A DNA stretch of 64,000 nucleotides from Thermomonospora echinospora (GTDB lineage Bacteria; Actinomycetota; Actinomycetes; Streptosporangiales; Streptosporangiaceae), in assembly GCF_900108175.1 (NCBI RefSeq), contig NZ_FNVO01000005.1, forward strand, positions 186,001 to 250,000, read 5' to 3'. Shown here piece after piece: positions 11,259 through 19,290 of this stretch. The notes beneath the pieces are model-generated. The model ran no database searches. It was not told where the DNA came from and saw only the letters and a list, made by a program, of their open reading frames with translations. The first letter of the stretch is position 1. The number at the start of each line of letters is the position of its first letter. The translations under genes and the position numbers were made by a program.

Positions 11259-12014
11259 ATGAAACTGACACTGCGCGTCTGGCGCCAGAAGGGCCCGCAG
11301 GACAAGGGCGGGATGGTCGAGTACCAGCTCGACGACGTCTCCCCCGACATGTCCTTCCTGGAGATGCTGGACGTGTTGAACGAGCGGCTGATCCTGGACG
11401 GCGAGGACCCGATCGCCTTCGACCACGACTGCCGCGAGGGCATCTGCGGCATGTGCTCGCTGGTCATCAACGGCACCCCGCACGGCCCGGAGAAGGCCAC
11501 CACCACCTGCCAGCTGCACATGCGCAAGTTCTCCGACGGCGAGGTCATCGACATCGAGCCCTGGCGCTCCCAGGCGTTCCCGGTGATCAAGGACCTGGTG
11601 GTGGACCGGTCGGCGTTCGACAAGATCATCGAGGCCGGGGGCTACATCTCCGCCCCGACCGGCTCGGCCCCGGACGCGCACGCCGTCCCGGTGCCCAAGC
11701 CGGACGCCGACCGGGCGTTCGAGGCGGCCGAGTGCATCGCCTGCGGCGCCTGCGTGGCGGCCTGCCCGAACGGCTCGGCGATGCTGTTCACCGCCGCCAA
11801 GGTCACCCACCTGGGGCTGCTGCCGCAGGGCCAGCCCGAGCGCTACGACCGGGTGGTGAACATGGTCGAGGCCCACGACGAGGCGGGCTTCGGCGGCTGC
11901 ACCGTCACCGGCGAGTGCACCGTGGCCTGCCCCAAGGGCATCCCGCTGGACACCATCGCCCAGCTCAACCGCGACTACCTGGCCGCCACCGCCGGCCGCA
12001 GGAAGAAGTCGTAG
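11259..12014 (+). CDS. sdhB: Succinate dehydrogenase iron-sulfur subunit (b558-type complex)
   Basis: 251 residues. N-terminal [2Fe-2S] ferredoxin domain with Cys in [15 protein letters not shown] and a later CQLH; C-terminal domain with clusters in [14 protein letters not shown] and [16 protein letters not shown]. Relays electrons from SdhA FAD to the quinone site at SdhC. I place the start at the ATG 11259 ([10 protein letters not shown]), with gaagagg at 11244-11250; a TTG six bases upstream is possible. Followed by a strong hairpin at 12034-12073, so the operon ends here. Confidence 0.96.
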   Translation: MKLTLRVWRQKGPQDKGGMVEYQLDDVSPDMSFLEMLDVLNERLILDGEDPIAFDHDCREGICGMCSLVINGTPHGPEKATTTCQLHMRKFSDGEVIDIEPWRSQAFPVIKDLVVDRSAFDKIIEAGGYISAPTGSAPDAHAVPVPKPDADRAFEAAECIACGACVAACPNGSAMLFTAAKVTHLGLLPQGQPERYDRVVNMVEAHDEAGFGGCTVTGECTVACPKGIPLDTIAQLNRDYLAATAGRRKKS

Positions 12015-12033
12015 GGCCGCCACCCCCAGACAA

Positions 12034-12073
12034 GGGGCGCCCCGCCATGTTCGGATCACTGGCGGGGCGCCCC
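12034..12073 (+). terminator. Hairpin terminator after sdhCAB
   Basis: Perfect 14-bp inverted repeat GGGGCGCCCCGCCA / TGGCGGGGCGCCCC with a 12-base loop, 20 bases after the sdhB stop. There is no U-run, common for actinobacterial terminators. Confidence 0.75.
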
Positions 12074-12093
12074 GATCCATCTCCCGGCCGCCC

Positions 12094-12137
12094 GTGCAGA
12101 GCGGTCTCCCGTGCAGAGCGGTCTCCCGTGCGGAGCG
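12094..12137. repeat. Short tandem repeat, 17-bp unit
   Basis: GTGCAGAGCGGTCTCCC occurs twice in direct succession (12094-12110, 12111-12127), followed by a partial third copy GTGCGGAGCGG. It lies between the sdh terminator and the LysR gene, so it could be a repeated operator or simple slippage. Confidence 0.6.
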
Positions 12138-12201
12138 GCCGACCGCCGGGGTGGCATCCCGCCGTGAAGTGCGGACTTTACCGGGCCGTACGCTACGGAA
12201 C

Positions 12202-13242
12202 GTGCAGTTGCAGCAGCTCTCGTACTTCATCGCCGTCGCCGAGATCCGGCACTTCACCCATGCGGCCGAGGCGCTGCGGGTGGCGCAGCCGTCGTTGTCC
12301 AAGCAGATCCGCGCGCTGGAGACCGAGCTCGGGGCGTCCCTGTTCAGCCGGGCGCGCGGCAACATCACGCTGACCCCGGCCGGGGAGGCGCTGCTGCCGC
12401 TGGCCAAGCGGATACTGGCCGACGTCGACACCGCCCGGCTGGAGGTGCAGGAGCTGGTCGGGCTGCGGCGCGGCCGGGTCCGGCTGGGCGCCACGCCGTC
12501 GCTGTGCGCCGGGCTGCTGGCCGACGTGCTGCGCCGCTTCCACGACGCCTATCCCGGGATCCAACTGCTGGTGGAGGAGGGCGGGTCGCGTGACCTGGTG
12601 CGGGAGCTGACCCGCGGGTCGCTGGACCTGGCCCTGGTGATCCTGCCGCTGTCGGGGGACGCGCCGCTGGAGACCACCGCGATCCTGCGCGAGCACCTGG
12701 TGGTGGCCTCCCCCGCGCCCCGGCCCGAGGACCCCGCGGCGGCCCCTCGGGGCACGCTGCTGCCGCGCCGCCCCTACCTGCGGATCGAGGACCTGCGGGA
12801 CCGCCCGCTGGTGATGTTCCGGTCCGGGTACGACCTGCGCGAGGCGACAATCGGGGCCTGCCGGCAGGCGGGGTTCGAGCCGCGGTTCGCGGTAGAGGGC
12901 GGCGAGATGGACGCCGTGCTGCGCTTCGTCGAGGTGGGGCTGGGCGTGGCCGTCGTCCCCAGCATGGTGCTGGCCGGACGGCCGGGGCTGCGCGGCACCC
13001 CGCTGGCCGTGGGCGACCGTCCGGGCGTCGCCGACCGGCAGGACGGGCCCCCGTCCGCCCTGACGGGACGACGCGGCGAGCCCGTCCCCGGGCTGCTGCG
13101 CACCATCGCGATGGCGCACCGCAAGGACGTGACGCTCACCCACGCCGCCCGCGCGTTCCAGAGCGTGCTGGAGACCTTCGTCCGCGAGGCGGCCCGCGCC
13201 GGCACCCTGCCGCCCGGGGTCGAGGCGCTGGTGCCGCTCTGA
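12202..13242 (+). CDS. LysR family transcriptional regulator
   Basis: 346 residues. N-terminal winged helix-turn-helix (MQLQQLSYFIAVAE...FTHAAEALRVAQPSLSKQIRALE) typical of LysR, followed by a periplasmic-binding-protein-like effector domain (RVRLGATPSLCAGLL... onwards). The effector domain holds an extra loop of about 30 residues after VVASPAPRPED and another after LAVGDRPG, so it is slightly longer than usual. GTG start immediately before QLQQLSYF; longer upstream frames have no family sequence. Target genes cannot be read; no divergent partner gene is present. Confidence 0.92.
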   Translation: MQLQQLSYFIAVAEIRHFTHAAEALRVAQPSLSKQIRALETELGASLFSRARGNITLTPAGEALLPLAKRILADVDTARLEVQELVGLRRGRVRLGATPSLCAGLLADVLRRFHDAYPGIQLLVEEGGSRDLVRELTRGSLDLALVILPLSGDAPLETTAILREHLVVASPAPRPEDPAAAPRGTLLPRRPYLRIEDLRDRPLVMFRSGYDLREATIGACRQAGFEPRFAVEGGEMDAVLRFVEVGLGVAVVPSMVLAGRPGLRGTPLAVGDRPGVADRQDGPPSALTGRRGEPVPGLLRTIAMAHRKDVTLTHAARAFQSVLETFVREAARAGTLPPGVEALVPL

Positions 13243-13271
13243 GGTAACTCATCACTTTTACACAGTTTCGA

Positions 13272-13292
13272 ACGTGGGCTTTCTTCCCACGT
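13272..13292. terminator. Hairpin ACGTGGG-N7-CCCACGT after LysR gene
   Basis: A 7-bp perfect inverted repeat with a pyrimidine-rich loop sits 30 bases after the LysR stop and 70 bases before the next start. It may terminate the LysR transcript or be an operator for the secreted-protein gene. Confidence 0.4.
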
Positions 13293-13361
13293 GCGTATGG
13301 TCGGGCCCTCCGGATGATCACTACGCTGCTCGCACTCCACCCCACCCCCACCGGAGGCCTC

Positions 13362-14192
13362 ATGAGACGTCCCCGCCTGACCGCACGCCCCGCAAAAGGC
13401 CGCCCTCCGGGGCCTCGGAAGATCCCCGCTCCGCCGGCGCTCCGTCGCGGCCGGCTGGCCGGCGGCCTCGGCGCCCTGGCCCTGTCGGCCGGCCTGCTGG
13501 CCGCTCCGGCGACCGCCGCGCACGCCGAGAGCGCCTACCAGCCGGGCCCGGCCGACTTCGACGACTGCCCGCAGCTGCCCCCGGGCGTGCTGCCGGCGCT
13601 GTGGCACTGCCTGGCGATCACCGTCGTCGGCGGCAGGATGACGCTCGGCTCGCTCGAACAGGAGCTGACCCAGCCCGTCCAGATCACCGTCGCGATGGGC
13701 CCCAAGGACCGCAAGCTCACCCTGCTGGAGGGCGGAATCAAGAGCGACCCGATCCCGGTGAACCCGCTGCCGCTGCCGGTCGACCTGCTGGGGATGACCG
13801 TCGAAGTGCGGCAGGCCGGGCCGATCGTGCCCGCACCGATCCTGCCGGCGTCCATCCCGCTGAAGATCAAGGTCAACCAGTTGCTGGTGGGCGGCAACTG
13901 CTACATCGGCAGCGACGCCGAACCGATCGCGGTCAAGCCCAACCTGGGCGAGCTGGCGCTGGGCTCCATCGGCGGCGTCCCGGTGATCACCACCCGGATC
14001 ACCGACGACACGTTCGCGGTGCCCGCGGTCACCACCTGCGGACTGCTCGGCAATCCCGCCATCAACCTGATCGCCGGGCTGCCCAGCGCGGCCGGGAAGA
14101 ACTCGGCCACCATGGACGTGGCCATCCGGGTCAAGAACTACCGGCTCGGCGTGATCACCGGGCCGTACGCCCGGGACAACGCCATCGGCTGA
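13362..14192 (+). CDS. Secreted protein of unknown function
   Basis: 276 residues. Long N-terminal targeting region: a basic, Pro-rich stretch with several Arg residues, a hydrophobic core LAGGLGALALSAGLLAAP and a likely signal-peptidase site after AHA (AHA-ESAYQPG). The mature part of about 220 residues is mostly beta-strand-like and contains four Cys (DDCPQ, WHCLA, GNCYIG, TTCGLL), which may form two disulfides. No family recognised. ATG at 13362 is preceded by ggagg at good spacing; a longer frame from 13314 would add 16 residues. Confidence 0.8.
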   Translation: MRRPRLTARPAKGRPPGPRKIPAPPALRRGRLAGGLGALALSAGLLAAPATAAHAESAYQPGPADFDDCPQLPPGVLPALWHCLAITVVGGRMTLGSLEQELTQPVQITVAMGPKDRKLTLLEGGIKSDPIPVNPLPLPVDLLGMTVEVRQAGPIVPAPILPASIPLKIKVNQLLVGGNCYIGSDAEPIAVKPNLGELALGSIGGVPVITTRITDDTFAVPAVTTCGLLGNPAINLIAGLPSAAGKNSATMDVAIRVKNYRLGVITGPYARDNAIG

Positions 14193-14204
14193 CCCGTCCG
14201 GGTC

Positions 14205-14232
14205 CGGGCGGGCGCCGCACCGCGCCCGCCCG
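14205..14232. terminator. Bidirectional hairpin terminator
   Basis: CGGGCGGGCGC / GCGCCCGCCCG perfect 11-bp inverted repeat with a 6-base loop, between the convergent secreted-protein gene and Crp/Fnr gene; it can serve both. Confidence 0.75.
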
Positions 14233-14285
14233 TCGCCGCCCGTCGCCTGTCGTCGCCCGGCTCGAACGCCCGCGGGCACGGCCCC

Positions 14286-15035
14286 TCAGCGGGCGTGGCG
14301 GCGCAGCGCCTGCAGATCGTGGACGATCACGCGACGGCGCCCGGTCTCGATCCAGCCGTGGCCGCGCAGGGTGCGCAGCGCCTTGCTGACCGCCTCCCGG
14401 GACGCGCCGACCCAGCCGGCCAGCTCCTCCTGCGTCAGGTTCAGCGTGATCCGCACGCTTCCCGGCGGCTGCGACAGCCCCCTCGGCTCGCGCGGCCCGG
14501 GCACCCGGCCGGCGACGGCCCGCTCCGCCCCGCGCCGGGGCTCGTACGGCTCGCTGTACCGCTCGGCCAGCTCGACCAGCCGCTGGGCGACCCGGCCGGT
14601 GGTGTCGAACATGCCGAACTCGATCCGCTTGCGGTCGGCGTCCCGCCACCGCTGGCACAGCATTCGCATCAACTGCACCGACACCCTGCTGTGGCCGTGC
14701 AGGAAGTCCATGAACTCCTCGGCCCGCAGCGCCCGCACCGACGCCCGCTCCAGCGCCGACACCGTCGCCGACCGGGGCAGCCCGTCGATCGCCGACACCT
14801 CACCGAGCAGCGCGCCGGGACCCCGCACCGCCAGCACCACCTCGATCCCGTTGTCGCCGTAGGAGCACGCCTTCACCGTCCCCGACAGCAGCACCGCCAC
14901 CCAGGTCGTCGACTCCCCCTCGACGAACAGCGTCTCCCCGCGCTCCACACGGCGTTCCCGACCCCGCCCCAACAGGTCGCCCCGCTCCTCGACGGTCAGC
15001 TCGGCAAGGAAGGACCCAGGTTCGTACACGCTCAT
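14286..15035 (-). CDS. Crp/Fnr family transcriptional regulator
   Basis: 249 residues. N-terminal cyclic-nucleotide-binding-type beta-barrel (about 10-130) with GPGALLGEVSAIDGLPRSATV, corresponding to the phosphate-binding cassette with Glu and Arg retained (GExxxxxxxPRSA), a dimerisation helix, then a winged helix-turn-helix near the C-terminus (LTQEELAGWVGASREAVSKALRTL). The cassette makes cyclic-nucleotide binding plausible. An Arg/Pro-rich insertion of about 25 residues separates helix and DNA-binding domain. No Fnr-type N-terminal cysteines. Targets unknown. Confidence 0.92.
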   Translation of the reverse strand: MSVYEPGSFLAELTVEERGDLLGRGRERRVERGETLFVEGESTTWVAVLLSGTVKACSYGDNGIEVVLAVRGPGALLGEVSAIDGLPRSATVSALERASVRALRAEEFMDFLHGHSRVSVQLMRMLCQRWRDADRKRIEFGMFDTTGRVAQRLVELAERYSEPYEPRRGAERAVAGRVPGPREPRGLSQPPGSVRITLNLTQEELAGWVGASREAVSKALRTLRGHGWIETGRRRVIVHDLQALRRHAR

Positions 15036-15185
15036 ACGGTCACTACATCACGGCATGTGTGCACTTCTCCCTAGTTCACGCATCACGGATTGGGAGACAG
15101 TGACCCCGTGCCGTGTGCGCTGCCGGAGCGCAAGGGGAACGGCCGATCGGTGGGCGGCGTCGCCGGGGCACGCCGCCCACCGGCG

Positions 15186-15593
15186 TCACAGCCCGCAGCG
15201 GACGGCCAGGTCGGCGACGCTCTCCGCCACCGTCACCCAGCGGTCGCCCCACGACGCCAGATAGCACACCCCCGGTTCCCCGGGGCCGCGGTAGTCCAGC
15301 GCGAAGGGCAGGTCGGGCCCCAGATCCCCGATGAGAAGCGAACGGCGGGGGTCGATGTCGCCGGGAGGGCGGATCGGATCGGGCTCTCCGAGGTAGTACG
15401 GCGAGGTCTCCCCCGCCCAGGCTGCGTTCTCCGAGAGCATCAGGTCGACCTGGTAGAAGACGGGCTGGACGGGGCGGTCGCCGAACACCTCCGCAAGGCG
15501 CGCACGGTCGTCCGGCACCCGCCATCTGCCGGAGTCCAGCAGGTCGAGCAGTTCCCGGGGCAACGGGAGTCCGTTGATCTCCGTGATGTTCAT
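15186..15593 (-). CDS. SMI1/KNR4 (SUKH)-like immunity protein candidate
   Basis: 135 residues, acidic, no signal or membrane segment. The pattern of a short N-terminal helix (LPLPRELLDLLDSGRW), a variable centre (DLMLSENAAW, YYLGEPDPIRPPGDIDPRRSLLIGDLGPDLPFALDYRG) and a C-terminal ASWGDRWVTVAESVADLAVRCGL resembles SMI1/KNR4 (SUKH) proteins, a common immunity family of polymorphic toxin systems. It starts 48 bases after the toxin-like gene 15642-16898 on the same strand, the classical toxin-immunity order. Fold assignment is by eye and should be checked by profile search. Confidence 0.65.
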   Translation of the reverse strand: MNITEINGLPLPRELLDLLDSGRWRVPDDRARLAEVFGDRPVQPVFYQVDLMLSENAAWAGETSPYYLGEPDPIRPPGDIDPRRSLLIGDLGPDLPFALDYRGPGEPGVCYLASWGDRWVTVAESVADLAVRCGL

Positions 15594-15641
15594 CTGACTC
15601 CTTGGAGCGTGGAGACCCCCGCCTTCGGGCGGAGGAGGAAG

Positions 15642-16898
15642 TCAAGGGGCTCCCTCGACGACCCGGCCAGTGGTCTCCCGGATCGCATCGAGTATGGATT
15701 CGCGCAGATGCTCGGGTACATGGCTGCCTCTGAACGAGGGGTTCCGCCCGTTGACCCCCCGCGAGAACCACTCCACCCTCAGCGCTCCGTCTTTACCGAT
15801 GAGGATCGTGAATCCCACGTGTTTTTTGGGGTCGCCTTTCGTCGCTCTGCGGAGTTGCTCGCTGAGCATCCCATGACCGCCCCGGCGCGGCACGGTGAAG
15901 GTCCGCTGCCCGTCCCTGCGGACGGTGCCCCCGCTCGGACGGGCCAGGAACGTGCCGCTCTCGGGGTCGTACACTCCGGAGAAACCCGATCCCGGCGCGT
16001 AGTCGTCCAGGTTCAGGCCCCCCGACGCACGGCGCATCCAGCGTCTCAGGCCCGCGTAGCGGCCCAGGTTGGTGAGCGCGCCGCGGGCCTCCGACTGCGG
16101 GATGTCGGGGGCCACGGGGGCTGCGGCCGGATCGTCGGGGCCGTCGCGGGGCTGGGCCTGGACCGGATCCCCCCGATCGCTCCCGTCGCCCAGAGCACGG
16201 AGCTTGCCGACGCCCTTCCCGCCGAAGATCGACCCCAGGATCGACGGGATCGCCCGGGTGACCGCCCGTCCCTCATGGCCGGTCTGCCAGTCGTGGACTA
16301 TCTCCTTGGTGGCCTCCTCGACCCCGGTCTTGACACTGCCCCACGGGTCATCGGCGATGGCCTTCCAGGTGCTCCAACTGTCGTCGAAGTTGTCCGGGCC
16401 GCACGCATACGTAGAGCACGCCACCAGCGCCAGGCCTTCGAGGCCGTCCTTGACCATGTCGACGAGGCCCAGGCCGGTCCCCTGCGCGACGTCGCACCCG
16501 ATTTGGAACCAGCCGCATTTCCAGGGCTCGTCGTAGTCCTCCCGGCTGATGATCGGGCCCTCGAAAGGCCTCATCACCGGCCGGTCCTTCAGATCCCGCG
16601 GGTGCGCAGGGTCCTGCGCGCCCGCGGGCGGAGGAGACGTGCCGTCATCCCTGCCGGGCGCGTCGACGGGCTGCACCCTGCCGGCCGCCGTTTCACAACT
16701 GACGTCCCGTTTCAACGGGCACAACGCGGACTCGGCGGCGTCGCGGACCGCGCCCGGCAGCCCGGCGGACGTCAGGGCGACGACCACCGTCGCGGCCAGG
16801 ACCACCAGCGACACCCATGACACCGAGACCGAGCCGCAGTCGCCGCCGGCGGAGTCCCGGTATCGGCCGGCCAGCATGGCCCTCCCGTCGTCGCACAT
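15642..16898 (-). CDS. Pilin-leader polymorphic toxin candidate, unknown C-terminal domain
   Basis: 418 residues. Residues 1-22 form a short leader ending DCG; then SVSVSW and one hydrophobic segment (VSLVVLAATVVVALTSAG), the region LPGAVRDAAESALCPL and a Pro-rich linker. A trunk (about 90-240) is shared with the genes at 17171 and 24337 (GxDVAQGTGLGLVDMV, CGPDNFDDSWSTW, HDWQTGHEGRAVTRAIP). The last ~130 residues are unique (SGFSGVYDPESGTFLARPSG, RRGGHGML, VGFTILIGKDGALRVEWFSR) and should be the toxin domain; I cannot name it. ATG 16898 aligns with the paralogue's start. Followed by a SUKH-like immunity gene. Preceded by a TGGGnCC motif. Confidence 0.75.
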   Translation of the reverse strand: MCDDGRAMLAGRYRDSAGGDCGSVSVSWVSLVVLAATVVVALTSAGLPGAVRDAAESALCPLKRDVSCETAAGRVQPVDAPGRDDGTSPPPAGAQDPAHPRDLKDRPVMRPFEGPIISREDYDEPWKCGWFQIGCDVAQGTGLGLVDMVKDGLEGLALVACSTYACGPDNFDDSWSTWKAIADDPWGSVKTGVEEATKEIVHDWQTGHEGRAVTRAIPSILGSIFGGKGVGKLRALGDGSDRGDPVQAQPRDGPDDPAAAPVAPDIPQSEARGALTNLGRYAGLRRWMRRASGGLNLDDYAPGSGFSGVYDPESGTFLARPSGGTVRRDGQRTFTVPRRGGHGMLSEQLRRATKGDPKKHVGFTILIGKDGALRVEWFSRGVNGRNPSFRGSHVPEHLRESILDAIRETTGRVVEGAP

Positions 16899-16932
16899 GA
16901 TCGCAGCGCAAGCTAACCGACGGGCAAAAGCC

Positions 16933-16953
16933 GGCCCAGAGCCCCAGGACCCA
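16933..16953 (-). promoter_or_regulatory. TGGGnCC direct-repeat motif upstream of toxin gene
   Basis: On the minus strand the site begins TGGGTCCTGGGGCTC and continues with a third TGGGCC; it lies 35 bases before the ATG at 16898. The same motif precedes the genes starting at 19036, 23453, 23877, 26288, 32213, 34832 and lies in the 43883-44340 region. A GTTAGCTT element follows 20 bases downstream, matching GCTAGCTT at the paralogue. Confidence 0.55.
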
Positions 16954-16980
16954 GTGCTGGGGCCATTTTTCACGACGCAC

Positions 16981-17007
16981 GCCCGGATCCGTCGAAGGAT
17001 CCGGGGC
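16981..17007 (-). terminator. Hairpin after the sdhB 3'-end remnant
   Basis: GCCCGGATCC / GGATCCGGGGC inverted repeat. It corresponds in position and sequence to the hairpin at 19121-19149 that follows the intact sdhB, showing that this segment is a duplicate of the sdhB downstream region. Confidence 0.55.
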
Positions 17008-17032
17008 GTACGCGTGCCGGGTGAAGGGACGT

Positions 17033-17120
17033 GCCGAGGGAGTGTCCCGGCCCTTCCGGCGATGCCGAACCCGACACCGAGGCAGACCAGTGCGTCGTAC
17101 CGCTCGCCGCCCCCGCTCCC
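17033..17120 (-). pseudogene. Decayed copy of the sdhB 3' end
   Basis: Read by eye, this stretch aligns with the last ~90 bases of the sdhB gene at 19264-19350. The minus frame gives YDALVCLGVGFGIAGRAGTL against YDPLVWLGSKLGIVKKGQDT in the intact protein, and nucleotides such as GACCAG-TGCG-TCGTACCGCT are shared. No complete gene is present. It sits between the two toxin-like genes, i.e. in the same position relative to the downstream toxin as the real sdhB end relative to its toxin. It marks a duplication or cassette-replacement junction. Confidence 0.7.
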
Positions 17121-17170
17121 TGCTGACCGCCTCGCGGGACGCGCTGCCCATCGGCACACGCGGACCGGCG

Positions 17171-19036
17171 TCAGGGCAGGATCGTCCCGAACACCTTCCA
17201 GAGGCCGCCCTCGTTGACGACCTCGTCGATCCGGTAGCGCTGCCCGCGGTCCAGCAGCAGTTCGGTGTCGGTACCGGGGGCCCGCCGACCCCCCTCCACT
17301 ACCTCCGGCAGGTGGATGCCGCGCGTGCCCGCCGGCGCGCGCAGGTAGAGCGAGACGTACTCCTTACCGGTGCCGAAGTGATGCGCCCACATGTGGGGGC
17401 GCTTGGTCGTGGCCGTCGACATGAAACCCGGGTCGGTCTGGACGCTGCCCTTCAGCTCCGCCGGGGGGCGGTCGAAGGCGTCGGTGCCGACGTACCGGGT
17501 GACGATCATGTCGACGGGCAGATACGAGCCGTCCATGGCCGCGTCGATGGCCGCGATGCGCTCCCTGGTCTGCTCCGAGGCGTCCCGCCGCCCGCGCAGG
17601 TAGCCGTTGATCTCCTGGTACGGCTCTTTGTAGCGGTAGGCGTCCAGCGCGTCCCGCGGCCCCTCCGGCAGTTGCGGGTACCGGTGGGTCAGGTTCTTGA
17701 CCACCCAGTCCCGGTAGGCCGCGTCCGACGGGAAGCGGACCGCGTCCTTGGCCCAGTCCGCGTAGCCCTCCCAGTCGGTGGGGAACTGCTGCCACAGCAG
17801 GTTCTGGTCGGCGAGGTCCGGCAGCTCCGTGTCCAGGAACCTCTTGATCACGCGCGGATCGTTCTCCGGCTTGGCCCCGTGGACCTCGAGGGTGTTGGTG
17901 TCCTCGACGTAATGGGTTCCCAGCTTGGGATTCCAGTCGGGATCGCCAGGCCTGATCAGCCGCAGGTCGATGCCGTACCGCTTGAGCAGGGTGAAGTCGC
18001 TGGGGGTGAGCCCGGCGGTGGTGGCCCGTGCGGCCAGGTCGGACAGACGGCGCACCTGCTGTGCCCGATCCTCGACCGCGGCGATCGCGGGATCCCCGGC
18101 AGGATGCCGCTTCTGCGCCTCTTGGAGGATGAGCGCCGCGTCCTCGGCGGCCTGCTGGACGGCACCGGGAATCCCGTTGAGCAGGCCCCAGCGCGCCTTG
18201 CCCCGCAGGGCCTCCACGGCCGCCTCTTGGCCGGGAACGTCCCTGGGGACGGCCGGGTCCTGGCCCGGCCGGTCGCGGGGGGACGGCCCGCCGCCGTCCC
18301 TCTCCGGTCTTTTCGGCCCGGACGGGAGGTCGTCGACCCGGTTGATGCCCTTGCCGCCGAAGACCGCGCCGAGCACGTCGGGGAGGAGCCGTCCGACGGA
18401 CCGCCAGCCGTGGCCGGTGTTCCAGTCGTTGACGTGGTCCTTGGTGGCGCCGTCCCAGATCTGCTGGGCGGTGTCGAGGGGATTGGTGGTGAAGAGCCTG
18501 CCCCAGGTGTCCCTGGTCTCGTCGAATCTGTCTCCGCCGCATATGTAGGTGAGGCAGAAGAAGAGCCCTGCGCCTTCGTTGACCCCTTGGACGGTGTCGA
18601 CGGCGCCGATCCAGGCGCCCTGGCCGAGGTCGCAGACCCCCTGGAGCAGTTCCCAGCACTGCAGGGGCTCGTCCCAGTCCTCGCTGGGGATGATCTTGCG
18701 GCTGTCGTCCGGCGCCGAGAACGTGTGCTCCGGCCTGGGCACGGCCGGGGACGAGTGGGCCGGCTCGGCGACGACGGGGGCGCCCCGCGCGGGGACGACA
18801 CCGGCGTCCGTGCCCGGTTCGCAACCGGCGTCCTGCTTCAGCGGGCACAGCGCGGATTCGGCGGCGTCGCGGACCGTACCCGGCAGCCCGGCGGACGTCA
18901 GGGCGACGACCACCGTCGCGACCAGGGCCACCAGCGACACCCACGACACCGAGACCGAGCCACGGTCGGACGCGCGGGAGCGCCCGAGAGAGAGGAGGAG
19001 TCGGCCGGCGGGCACAGCGCTCCCGTCGTCACGCAC
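17171..19036 (-). CDS. Pilin-leader polymorphic toxin with C-terminal ADP-ribosyltransferase domain
   Basis: About 621 residues. Leader of 26 residues ending SDRG, then SVSVSW plus a hydrophobic segment, LPGTVRDAAESALCPL, a Pro-rich linker and the shared trunk (QGVCDLGQGAWIGAVDTV, NPLDTAQQIWDG, DWNTGHGWRSVGR). A middle helical region follows. The C-terminal ~190 residues carry an R-S-E ADP-ribosyltransferase pattern: Arg514 in VTRYVG, the FMSTATT strand (Ser540) and Asp590-x-Glu592 in TDTELLLDRG. The expected (E/Q)xE is therefore DxE. It should transfer ADP-ribose from NAD+ to a target. GTG 19036 aligns with the start of the 15642 gene; TTG 19054 is possible. No immunity gene is adjacent. Confidence 0.82.
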   Translation of the reverse strand: MRDDGSAVPAGRLLLSLGRSRASDRGSVSVSWVSLVALVATVVVALTSAGLPGTVRDAAESALCPLKQDAGCEPGTDAGVVPARGAPVVAEPAHSSPAVPRPEHTFSAPDDSRKIIPSEDWDEPLQCWELLQGVCDLGQGAWIGAVDTVQGVNEGAGLFFCLTYICGGDRFDETRDTWGRLFTTNPLDTAQQIWDGATKDHVNDWNTGHGWRSVGRLLPDVLGAVFGGKGINRVDDLPSGPKRPERDGGGPSPRDRPGQDPAVPRDVPGQEAAVEALRGKARWGLLNGIPGAVQQAAEDAALILQEAQKRHPAGDPAIAAVEDRAQQVRRLSDLAARATTAGLTPSDFTLLKRYGIDLRLIRPGDPDWNPKLGTHYVEDTNTLEVHGAKPENDPRVIKRFLDTELPDLADQNLLWQQFPTDWEGYADWAKDAVRFPSDAAYRDWVVKNLTHRYPQLPEGPRDALDAYRYKEPYQEINGYLRGRRDASEQTRERIAAIDAAMDGSYLPVDMIVTRYVGTDAFDRPPAELKGSVQTDPGFMSTATTKRPHMWAHHFGTGKEYVSLYLRAPAGTRGIHLPEVVEGGRRAPGTDTELLLDRGQRYRIDEVVNEGGLWKVFGTILP

Positions 19037-19079
19037 GGCGTTGTCCCGCCGCAAGCTAGCCGACGGAGGAGACCGGGCA

Positions 19080-19096
19080 CAGGGTCCCAGGACCCA
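19080..19096 (-). promoter_or_regulatory. TGGGnCC direct-repeat motif upstream of ADP-ribosyltransferase toxin gene
   Basis: Minus strand TGGGTCCTGGGACCCTG, 44 bases before the GTG at 19036. Two TGGGnCC units at 7-bp spacing, also an imperfect palindrome. Followed by GTCGGCTAGCTTGCG, nearly the same as at the paralogue 16898. Confidence 0.55.
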
Positions 19097-19120
19097 TCAC
19101 GGACCCTAAGGAAACGGTGA

Positions 19121-19149
19121 CGCCCCGGACCCGCGAGGGATCCGGGGCG
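19121..19149 (-). terminator. Hairpin terminator downstream of second sdhB
   Basis: CGCCCCGGA / TCCGGGGCG perfect 9-bp inverted repeat with an 11-base loop, between the sdhB-end repeats and the toxin promoter. It should separate SDH transcription from the toxin gene. Confidence 0.65.
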
Positions 19150-19162
19150 CCGGCGCAAACGA

Positions 19163-19290
19163 GTCAGGGGGGCGGGGAACAGGTGTGTCCTGGCCCGCCC
19201 TGGTGATGACCGGTCAGGCGGGCGGGAAACAGGTGTGTCCTGGCCCGCCCTGGTGATGACCGGTCAGGCGGAGGGGGTGTCCTGGCCCTT
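19163..19290. repeat. 50-bp tandem repeat overlapping the sdhB 3' end
   Basis: Two nearly identical 50-base units (19163-19212 and 19213-19262; they share ACAGGTGTGTCCTGGCCCGC and differ at few positions) are followed by a partial, diverged third copy that is the true end of sdhB (GTCAGGCGGAGGGGGTGTCC). The repeat unit therefore derives from the gene's last codons plus stop and has been copied downstream. Confidence 0.8.

Noticed and set aside
16899-17159. N-terminal extension of the 15642 toxin to 17159
   Set aside because: It would run through the TGGGnCC site, a hairpin and the sdhB remnant; the paralogue aligns at ATG 16898.
16899-17170. Search for an immunity gene after the ADP-ribosyltransferase toxin
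   Set aside because: No frame on either strand gives a plausible small protein; the region holds the sdhB remnant, a hairpin and the next promoter.
17021-19120. Plus-strand open frame of about 700 codons over the ADP-ribosyltransferase gene
   Set aside because: It is antisense to a protein with clear motifs and shows the same low-information composition.
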